In this document: positions 1 to 5,150 of the stretch, one piece after another
How the letters are laid out: every line of letters starts with the position of its first letter
How positions within the stretch are numbered: the first letter of the stretch is position 1
NCBI GenBank assembly: GCA_937927885.1
Contig: CALEZJ010000243.1
Span: 1 to 5,150, forward strand
Length of the DNA: 5,150 nucleotides
DNA from: an uncultured Paracoccaceae bacterium
Lineage (GTDB): Bacteria > Pseudomonadota > Alphaproteobacteria > Rhodobacterales > Rhodobacteraceae
Direction of reading: 5' to 3'
Translations under genes and position numbers: made by a program
Notes under the pieces: model-generated
Database searches by the model: none
Told to the model about the DNA's origin: nothing
The model's input: only the letters and a program-made list of their open reading frames with translations

Positions 1-238
1 CCGCGAGTTCCAGCTCGGCGGACCAGCCGAGATCGTAGAGCGCGAAGTCTGGGTCGCCGCCCGGGCCAGGGTCAGCGCGATAGCCGACGTCCTCGACGTG
101 CGTCTTGCGCTCCCATGCCGGCTTCGAACCATCCTCTAACACCGTGCCATTGACTTTACAGACAATGTTCAGCGACCACGTGTCCGCGCCAGGGCTGCCA
201 TCATTGTAGACCCTTAGGTCGCGAAACTCGACGGTCAC
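1..238 (-). CDS. Unrecognised protein, partial (runs off the left edge; start uncertain)
   Basis: The minus strand reads open from the window edge back past position 334. From the GTG at 238-236 it gives about 79 codons with protein-like composition: it opens [20 protein letters not shown] and continues with segments such as [11 protein letters not shown] and [16 protein letters not shown]. Alternating hydrophobic and polar residues with many Asp, Gly and aromatic residues suggest a beta-rich, soluble domain. I see no signal peptide, membrane segment or motif that I can name. Some codons (TTA, CTA, TGT, AAA) are rarer than in the genes to the right, a weak hint of different origin. The start is unclear: GTG 238 has only an AGG directly against it, and the next in-frame start, ATG 334-332, lies inside the adenine deaminase remnant. 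The gene may itself have lost its 5' end at the junction near 240-257. It could also be an accidental frame, though no plus-strand frame here reads as convincingly. Confidence 0.4.
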   Translation of the reverse strand, partial: MTVEFRDLRVYNDGSPGADTWSLNIVCKVNGTVLEDGSKPAWERKTHVEDVGYRADPGPGGDPDFALYDLGWSAELELA

Positions 239-256
239 CCTGGTCGGCTCGACCCA

Positions 257-1606
257 CGCTATTTCCTCGACGCTTCGGCGCGCACGGTGATGGACATTCG
301 CGTTAACCTGTCCTCCTGCGTGCCCTCGACGCATATGGAAACCGCGGGCGCAAGCCTGTCGGCGGACGACCTGTTCCCCTTGGCGGACCATCCCCGCGTC
401 ATCGGGCTGGCCGAGTTCATGAACTATCCCGGTGTGATCCACCGCGACCCGGGCTGCATGGAAAAACTGCGCGCCTTCGAGGGGCGCCACATCGACGGCC
501 ACGCGCCGCTGCTCTCCGGGCGCGACCTGAACGCCTATGTCAGCGCGGGGATCCGCACCGAGCACGAGGCGACCAGCGCGCCCGAGGCGATCGAAAAGCT
601 GCAAAAGGGCCTGCGGGTGTTGATCCGCGAGGGCTCGGTGTCGAAAGACCTCGAGGCGCTGGCCGAGGTGCTGACCCCCCTCACCGCGCCCTATCTGTGT
701 CTGTGCACCGATGACCGCAACCCATTGGACATCGCCGAACACGGGCATCTCGATTACATGATCCGCCGCCTGATCGAAAAGGGCCGCGACCCGCTGGCGG
801 TTTACCGCGCCGCGACGCTCAGCGCGGCCGAGGCCTTTGGCCTCAAGGATCGCGGCCAGATCGCGCCGGGCAAGCGGGCGGATATCGTGGTGCTGGAAGA
901 CCCCGCCACCTGCCGCGCGACCATGGTGTTCTGTGGCGGTGTCTTGGCCGGGGACACCGCCTTTGCCGCGCGCGACGTGGTAGAGCCGGTGGCGCGGCAC
1001 TCGGTGCATGTCCCGCCGCTTTCGCCTGCCAGCTTTCGCTATGCCGGGAATGCCTCGGAAACCTCGGTGATCGGAATCTGGCCGGGCAAGATCCTGACCG
1101 AACACCTGAGGATCGACATTCCGGCGATCGACGGTGACAAGCGCCCGGACGCCGCGCGCGACCTGGCCCGCATCACGGTGATCGAACGGCACGGCAAGAA
1201 TGGCAACATCGCCAATGGATTCGTGCGCGGCTTTGCCCTGAAATCCGGCGCCATCGCCTCGACCGTGTGCCACGACCACCACAACATCGCCGTTGTAGGC
1301 GTCGAGTATGCCGACATGGCACTGGCCGCGCAGCGGCTGGGACAGATCGAAGGCGGATTCGTGGTGGTTCAGGGCGGCAAGGTGCTGGCTGAACTGGCGC
1401 TGCCGGTCGCGGGACTCATGTCGCTCGAACCCTTCGAGACCGTGCGCGACGGTCTTGTCGCCCTGCGCGCCGCCGCACGATCTCTGGGGGTGGAACTCGA
1501 AGAACCCTTCCTCCAGCTCGCCTTTCTCGCCCTCCCGGTGATCCCGCACCTGAAGATCACCGACCACGGAATGGTCGACGTCGATCGCTTCGAGGTGATC
1601 GGGTAG
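257..1606 (+). pseudogene. ade: Adenine deaminase, 5'-truncated remnant (C-terminal ~75%)
   Basis: Adenine deaminase hydrolyses adenine to hypoxanthine and ammonia in purine salvage. It is a cytoplasmic dinuclear-metal amidohydrolase of nearly 590 residues in E. coli. Numbering from the GTG at 287 (439 codons), the family signatures run in order: LSSCVPSTH (8-16), DGHAPLLSG (70-78), TEHEATS (91-97), the active-site TDDRNP (141-146), [11 protein letters not shown] (193-203), CHDHHN (328-333) and the C-terminal PVIPHLKIT (417-425). These match the family to its normal end with no internal stop or frameshift. Resemblance begins around [10 protein letters not shown] (from about 257), in frame from a stop at 215-217. 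Missing are about 150 N-terminal residues, including the HxH metal-binding motif after strand one. GTG 287/ATG 290 have no ribosome binding site and are probably not real starts. Activity is unlikely. The intact frame suggests recent truncation or an assembly join. Family identity is certain; pseudogene status is inferred. Confidence 0.85.
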
Positions 1607-1629
1607 GGGGCCTTGCCCGCTCTGCCGAC

Positions 1630-1648
1630 TGATCGAGATTTCCGATCA
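1630..1648. promoter_or_regulatory. Interrupted palindrome, candidate LysR-type regulator box
   Basis: TGATCG (1630-1635) and CGATCA (1643-1648) form a perfect 6-bp inverted repeat around a 7-bp spacer. Inside it sits ATC-N9-GAT (1632-1646), which contains the T-N11-A dyad typical of LysR-type binding sites. Its centre, at 1639, is about 65 bp upstream of the start point predicted for the promoter at 1669-1697, the usual place for such a box. No T-run follows, so it is a poor terminator. No regulator gene is visible in the window, and a short palindrome can arise by chance. Confidence 0.3.
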
Positions 1649-1668
1649 ATTTCCCCAGTCACACCGAA

Positions 1669-1697
1669 TTGCCCTCGTCCCCGACGCGCGCGATACT
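1669..1697 (+). promoter_or_regulatory. Candidate sigma70 promoter for the oxidoreductase-methyltransferase operon
   Basis: TTGCCC (1669-1674) and GATACT (1692-1697) each match the -35 and -10 consensus at four of six positions, with an ideal 17-bp spacer. Transcription would start near 1704, leaving a leader of about 17 nt that still contains the AAAGGGG ribosome binding site (1708-1714). This is a pattern match only, in a genome rich enough in GC that other promoters may be less recognisable. Confidence 0.35.
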
Positions 1698-1720
1698 GAC
1701 CGCAATCAAAGGGGCAAGGC

Positions 1721-4138
1721 ATGGTTGATACTGCGCGCGTGGTCATCATCGGGGGCGGGGCGGTCGGGGTCTCGGCGCTCTATCATCTGGCGCTGGCGGG
1801 CTGGACGGATTGCCTGCTTCTGGAAAGCAACGAACTGACCGCCGGGTCCACCTGGCATGCGGCCGGCAACGTGCCGACCTTTTCCTCGTCGTGGTCGATC
1901 ATGAACATGCAGCGCTATTCGGCCAGCCTATACCGGGGTCTGGGCGAGGCGGTGAATTATCCGATGAACTACCATGTCACCGGCTCGGTCCGTCTGGGCC
2001 ACAGCGACGAGCGCATGCGGGAATTCGCCAAGGTCGTCGGCATGGGGCGCTATCAGGGCATGGATCTGGACCTTCTCGGGCCTGACGAGATACGCGCCCG
2101 CTATCCGTTCCTGGAACTCCATGACCTCAAGGGCGCTCTCTATGACCCCTATGACGGCGACATCGACCCCGCGCAACTGACGCAGGCGCTGGCCGCTGGT
2201 GCTCGCCAGATGGGCGCGCGGATCGAGCGCTTTCGCCCGGTCACCGCCGCGCGGCGCGAGGGGGACGAGTGGGTACTGTCCACGCCAAAGGGCGAGGTGC
2301 GTTGCGAAACCGTTGTCAACGCCGCGGGGTACCGCGCCGCCGAGGTGGGGTCGCTGTTCGGTCGCCGGGTGCCGATGATGGTGATGAGCCACCAGTACCT
2401 GCTGTTCGACACCATTCCGGAACTGGAAACCTGGACCCGCGAAGTCGGCCACAAACTGCCGCTGCTGCGGGATGTCGACAGCTCCTATTACCTGCGGCAG
2501 GAAAAGATGGGCTTCAACCTCGGCCCCTATGAAAACCCCTGCCGCGCGCATTGGGCGACGTCCGACGACCCGATGCCAGCGGATTTCAGCTTTCAGCTTT
2601 TCCCTGATGATCTTGAGCGGCTGGAATGGCACATCGCCGACGCCATGGCGCGTGTGCCCCTTCTGGAAAAGGCCAACCTGCAAAAGGTCATCAACGGTCC
2701 GATCCCCTACACCCCCGACGGCAATCCGCTGATCGGCCCGATGCCCGGCGTTCCCAACGCCTTCGAGGCCTGTGTCTTTACCTTTGGCATCTGTCAGGCG
2801 GGCGGCGCGGGCAAGGTGCTGGCCGAATGGGTGACCGAGGGCGGCACCGAATGGGACATGTGGTCCTGCGACCCGCGCCGCTTTACCGGCTGGGAGGATC
2901 ACGATTACCTCGTGCAGAAGGGCAAGGAAGTTTACGGGCACGAATACGCCATTCATTTCCCGATGGCCCGTTGGCCCGCCGCACCCGACCGCAAACTCTC
3001 GCCGCTGCACGACCGCGTCAAGGCGGCAGGCGGCCAGATGGCGCCCTATAACGGCTGGGAGCGCGCCGAATGGTATGCGCGGCCCGGCGATGACACCTCA
3101 TGGGAGACCACGCAGACCTTCCGCCGCGCCGGTCCCTGGGAGGCGCGGATCAAGGCCGAATGCGAGGCCGTGCGCGACGGCTGCGGTATTCTCGACCTGC
3201 CCGGCTTCACCCGCCTGCGTGTGACGGGTCCCGGCGCGCGCGACCATGTGGCCAGCCTGATCGCGGGGCGCATGCCTGCGCCGGGGCGCATTGGTCTGGC
3301 CTATTTCCCTGACCACCGGGGCCGCATCCTGACCGAAATGACGGTGATCGCCGAAGGCCCCGAATCTGTCACCCTGATTACCGCCGCCGTCGCGCAACTC
3401 CACGACCGCGCGGTGATCGAACGCGGCCTGCCCGCAGGTTGCACCGTGCAGGATGTGACCGAGGCCGCGACCTGCCTCATCGTGACCGGCCCCACGTCGC
3501 GCGCGCTCCTTTCGCCGCTCACCGACGCCGACCTCTCGCTGCCCTGGCTCTCGGTCCAGTCCGCCACCGTTGCAGGCCGCTCCGCCACGCTTGTCCGGGT
3601 CTCCTTTGCCGGCGAGCTGGGGTGGGAGATCCACGCCGCGCCCGAAAACGCCCCAGCGATCTGGGACGGTCTGACCGCTGCCGGGGCCAGACCCTTTGGC
3701 ATGAAGGCGTTGAATTCGCTCCGGATCGAGAAAGCCTACCGCGCCTGGAAGGGCGACCTCTCGACCGACTATTCCCTTCTGCAAGGCGGCCTTGGCCGGT
3801 TCATCGACTGGTCGCGCGACTTTCCCGGCAAGCAGGCGCTCGAAGCCGAGCGTCAGCAAGGCCCCACGAAACGCTTTTCCGTGCTGACTGTCGACGCCCC
3901 CGATTTCGACCCGCCCTACATGTCCAACGTCTGGGCCGGCGAGCGTATCGTTGGCGAGGTCACCTCGGCCGCCTTCGGTCATCGCATCGGGTCCTGCGTG
4001 GCGCTTGCCATGATCGCGTCTGACCATGCCGAACCCGGCACAATCCTGCAGATCGAGATCTTCGGCCAGCGCCACGCCGCCACCGTTACCGGCGAGGGCC
4101 CGCTCTGGGACCCCCGCAACGAAAGACTCCGCGCATGA
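1721..4138 (+). CDS. FAD-dependent oxidoreductase/GcvT fusion, dimethylglycine (or sarcosine) dehydrogenase family
   Basis: This 805-residue cytoplasmic enzyme probably oxidises an N-methylated amine such as dimethylglycine and transfers the methyl carbon to tetrahydrofolate as methylene-THF. The N-terminal DAO-type FAD domain (about 5-365) has the dinucleotide motif GGGAVG (11-16), Glu35 ending strand two, and GSTWHAAG (42-49). His46 in that motif matches the histidine that binds FAD covalently in mammalian dimethylglycine and sarcosine dehydrogenases. NGPIPYTPDGNPLIGP (325-340) is the conserved segment near the end of this domain. A linking FAO_M-type region follows (about 365-425). The GcvT-like folate domain spans about 435-700 (GELGWEIH 631-638, KAYRAWKGDLS 671-681) and the C-terminal GcvT barrel about 715-800 (GEVTSAAFGHRIG 745-757). 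Length fits full-size bacterial members. ATG 1721 is preceded by AAAGGGG at 6 nt. The stop overlaps the next start in ATGA (4135-4138), so the two are cotranscribed. The family is firm; the exact substrate (dimethylglycine, sarcosine or another methylamine) is not. Confidence 0.9.
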   Translation: MVDTARVVIIGGGAVGVSALYHLALAGWTDCLLLESNELTAGSTWHAAGNVPTFSSSWSIMNMQRYSASLYRGLGEAVNYPMNYHVTGSVRLGHSDERMREFAKVVGMGRYQGMDLDLLGPDEIRARYPFLELHDLKGALYDPYDGDIDPAQLTQALAAGARQMGARIERFRPVTAARREGDEWVLSTPKGEVRCETVVNAAGYRAAEVGSLFGRRVPMMVMSHQYLLFDTIPELETWTREVGHKLPLLRDVDSSYYLRQEKMGFNLGPYENPCRAHWATSDDPMPADFSFQLFPDDLERLEWHIADAMARVPLLEKANLQKVINGPIPYTPDGNPLIGPMPGVPNAFEACVFTFGICQAGGAGKVLAEWVTEGGTEWDMWSCDPRRFTGWEDHDYLVQKGKEVYGHEYAIHFPMARWPAAPDRKLSPLHDRVKAAGGQMAPYNGWERAEWYARPGDDTSWETTQTFRRAGPWEARIKAECEAVRDGCGILDLPGFTRLRVTGPGARDHVASLIAGRMPAPGRIGLAYFPDHRGRILTEMTVIAEGPESVTLITAAVAQLHDRAVIERGLPAGCTVQDVTEAATCLIVTGPTSRALLSPLTDADLSLPWLSVQSATVAGRSATLVRVSFAGELGWEIHAAPENAPAIWDGLTAAGARPFGMKALNSLRIEKAYRAWKGDLSTDYSLLQGGLGRFIDWSRDFPGKQALEAERQQGPTKRFSVLTVDAPDFDPPYMSNVWAGERIVGEVTSAAFGHRIGSCVALAMIASDHAEPGTILQIEIFGQRHAATVTGEGPLWDPRNERLRA

Positions 4139-5130
4139 CCCGTTTCATCTGTCCTCAAATATCCACGGGGGTGTCCAGAGGGGGCGTGTGCGCCCCCTCT
4201 GGCGAGGGAGTGCGAGGGGCGAGCAGCCCCTCGCTTGCCCCCGTGACCCTGCTCGATGGCGGCATGGGCCAGGAACTCATCCGCCGGTCGGGCGATGACC
4301 CGACCCCCTTGTGGGCTACCCGCGTGATGATCGACCATCCCGGCATGGTGCAGGCGATCCACGCCGACTATTTCGCCGCCGGCGCGACCATCGCCACGAC
4401 CAACACCTATGCGATCCACCACGACCGGCTGGTGAAATTCGCCATGAACCACCGGTTCCGGGACCTGCACGACGCCGCCCTGCGCGAGGCCGAAGCCGCC
4501 CGCGCCGCCCATGGCAAGGGCCGCATCGCGGGCTCTCTGGGGCCGCTCGTCGCCAGCTATCGCCCCGACACCCTGCCTCCGCACCCGGAAGCCGTCGCCA
4601 AATACGCCGAGGTCGCCGCGATCCTCGCCCCGCGCGTCGACTTCCTGATCGGCGAAACCGTGGCCTCTCTCGCCCACGCCCGCGCCCTGATTGACGGCGC
4701 ACGGCAGGCTGCGCCCGGCAAGCCGCTCTGGCTCAGCGTGACGATCGAGGACCGCGAAGGCACCCTCCTTCGATCGGGAGAAAAGGTCGCCGATCTTGCC
4801 CCGCTGATGCCGCAGGTCGACGCCATCCTCGCCAATTGCTCGGCGCCCGAGGCGATGGATCAGGTGATGCCGGTGTTCGCCACCTTCGGCAAGCCTTACG
4901 GCGCCTATGCCAACGGGTTCCAGCGCATCACCTCGGATTTCCTGAAAGACAATGCCACGGTCGACGCGCTCAGTGCCCGCCCCGAACTGACGCCGGAACG
5001 CTACGCGGACTTCGCACTGGGTTGGGTGCGTGCGGGGGCCAGCATCGTCGGCGGCTGCTGCGAAACCGGCCCCGACCATATCGCCGAAACCGCCCGCCGC
5101 CTGCGTGCGGCGGGGCATGCCATCATCTGA
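4135..5130 (+). CDS. Homocysteine S-methyltransferase family protein (betaine-homocysteine methyltransferase-like)
   Basis: This cytoplasmic zinc enzyme moves a methyl group from a donor (glycine betaine, S-methylmethionine or similar) to homocysteine, giving methionine. It is a single TIM barrel. Visible signatures are LLDGGMGQEL (39-48), ATTNTYA (87-93), GSLGP (133-137), GET (173-175), NCSAPEA (234-240) and GGCCETGPDHI (306-316). Cys235, Cys308 and Cys309 are the expected zinc ligands, so the catalytic site looks complete. From ATG 4135 it has 331 residues. The first 36 do not resemble the family and are encoded by an inserted palindromic repeat. A start at GTG 4243 would give 295 residues, the normal size, beginning MTLLDGGMG, but it has no ribosome binding site. 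I keep ATG 4135 because it overlaps the upstream stop (ATGA) and would be translationally coupled. Pairing with a dimethylglycine dehydrogenase-like enzyme favours a betaine-type donor; this is inference. Confidence 0.88.
   Translation: MTRFICPQISTGVSRGGVCAPSGEGVRGASSPSLAPVTLLDGGMGQELIRRSGDDPTPLWATRVMIDHPGMVQAIHADYFAAGATIATTNTYAIHHDRLVKFAMNHRFRDLHDAALREAEAARAAHGKGRIAGSLGPLVASYRPDTLPPHPEAVAKYAEVAAILAPRVDFLIGETVASLAHARALIDGARQAAPGKPLWLSVTIEDREGTLLRSGEKVADLAPLMPQVDAILANCSAPEAMDQVMPVFATFGKPYGAYANGFQRITSDFLKDNATVDALSARPELTPERYADFALGWVRAGASIVGGCCETGPDHIAETARRLRAAGHAII
4175..4202. repeat. Perfect hairpin, 12-bp stem and 4-nt loop
   Basis: CCAGAGGGGGCG (4175-4186) pairs completely with CGCCCCCTCTGG (4191-4202) around a TGTG loop. 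Ten of the twelve pairs are G-C, so the mRNA stem should be very stable. It begins about 40 nt after the ATG of the methyltransferase gene. No U-run follows, so intrinsic termination is not indicated; slowed ribosomes or RNA stabilisation between the two genes are possible effects. Confidence 0.8.
4212..4234. repeat. Perfect hairpin, 9-bp stem and 5-nt loop
   Basis: GCGAGGGGC (4212-4220) pairs with GCCCCTCGC (4226-4234) around GAGCA. It lies 9 nt downstream of the first hairpin and ends 8 nt before the alternative GTG start at 4243. The only purine-rich, Shine-Dalgarno-like run near that GTG (GAGGGG) is buried in this stem and is also too far away, which argues against independent initiation there. 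Confidence 0.75.
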
Positions 5131-5138
5131 GGCCCGCC

Positions 5139-5150
5139 ATGCCCCTTCCC
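5139..5150 (+). CDS. Probable start of the next operon gene (first four codons only)
   Basis: ATG at 5139 follows GAGG (5129-5132) at a 6-nt distance and lies only 8 nt after the methyltransferase stop, as expected for another gene of the same operon. The window ends after the codons for MPLP, so nothing can be said about the product. Confidence 0.4.

Larger units (their letters stand above)
4141..4242. repeat. Palindromic repeat of Rhodobacteraceae intergenic type, inserted in frame in a coding sequence
   Basis: The block starts with TTTCATCTGTCCTCAAATAT-type sequence (4143-4162), goes through a G-run (4167-4171), and then holds two perfect hairpins. From memory, elements with this opening followed by G/C-rich palindromes are common between genes in Rhodobacteraceae; no copy count could be made here. 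TGACC occurs at both edges (4136-4140 and 4244-4248), like a 5-bp target duplication, so the net gain is 108 bp or 36 codons, without a stop in the methyltransferase frame. The encoded peptide is low in complexity, rich in Gly, Ser and Pro, and shows no family similarity. Confidence 0.65.

Noticed and set aside
242..254. Small inverted repeat GGTCG-GCT-CGACC at the junction as an attachment or transposon end
   Set aside because: It is five bases per arm with no partner copy elsewhere in the window; it is expected by chance in this base composition.
1630..1648. Palindrome as a terminator of the adenine deaminase remnant
   Set aside because: The stem is only 6 bp with a 7-nt loop and no real T-run follows; a regulator-binding dyad fits better.
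1928..3010. Minus-strand open frame of 360 codons opposite the oxidoreductase
   Set aside because: It lies entirely inside a gene with clear family motifs. Its His/Arg/Gly-heavy translation is typical of antisense frames in GC-rich DNA, and it has no recognisable domain.
4175..4234. Hairpins as intrinsic terminators after the oxidoreductase
   Set aside because: Neither stem is followed by a T-run in either direction, and both lie within an open frame that continues into an intact methyltransferase.
3979..5118. Minus-strand open frame of 379 codons opposite the methyltransferase
   Set aside because: It is antisense to a well-supported gene, crosses the palindromic repeat and both gene ends, and has the low-complexity Gly/Arg/Val composition of a shadow frame. 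The same reasoning excludes 3098-4075 and the smaller frames.
1..5150. CRISPR array, tRNA, rRNA, riboswitch, transposase or toxin-antitoxin pair
   Set aside because: I looked for regularly spaced repeats, cloverleaf folds, long conserved leader structures and small paired genes and found none; the only non-coding gap of note is 114 bp.

Overview
The window is GC-rich (mostly 63-71% in the stretches I counted), with G/C-ending codons. It carries a palindromic repeat opening with CCTCAAATATCC, a sequence type I know from between genes in marine and photosynthetic Rhodobacteraceae. The most likely source is therefore an alphaproteobacterium of the Rhodobacterales (Roseobacter/Rhodobacter group). 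This comes from reading the sequence alone; no database was searched.

Layout. Positions 1 to about 240 hold the 5' part of an unrecognised minus-strand gene that runs off the left edge. From about 257 to 1606 on the plus strand lies the C-terminal three quarters of an adenine deaminase. Roughly its first 150 residues, including the N-terminal metal-binding histidines, are absent, and the homology stops abruptly where the minus-strand frame begins. The left end therefore looks like a rearrangement junction (or an assembly join). A 114-bp gap (1607-1720) holds an interrupted palindrome of LysR-box type and a plausible sigma70 promoter. Next comes an 805-residue FAD oxidoreductase/GcvT fusion of the dimethylglycine/sarcosine dehydrogenase family (1721-4138). 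It overlaps by 4 bp a homocysteine S-methyltransferase family gene (4135-5130). An ATG at 5139 with a GAGG ribosome binding site probably starts a further gene of the same operon.

How the genes work together. A betaine- or other methyl-donor:homocysteine methyltransferase makes methionine plus a demethylated amine. A dimethylglycine dehydrogenase-like enzyme can oxidise the N-methyl group of such an amine and pass the carbon to tetrahydrofolate. The pair therefore reads as a small operon for catabolism of N-methylated compounds (glycine betaine to dimethylglycine to sarcosine) feeding methionine and one-carbon pools. The substrate is inferred, not shown.

The most unusual point is at the 5' end of the methyltransferase gene. 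A palindromic repeat of about 100 bp, with two perfect hairpins, lies in frame between the coupled ATG and the first conserved residues. It adds 36 codons and is flanked by a 5-bp TGACC direct repeat. I see no CRISPR array, RNA gene, transposase or undescribed multi-gene system.
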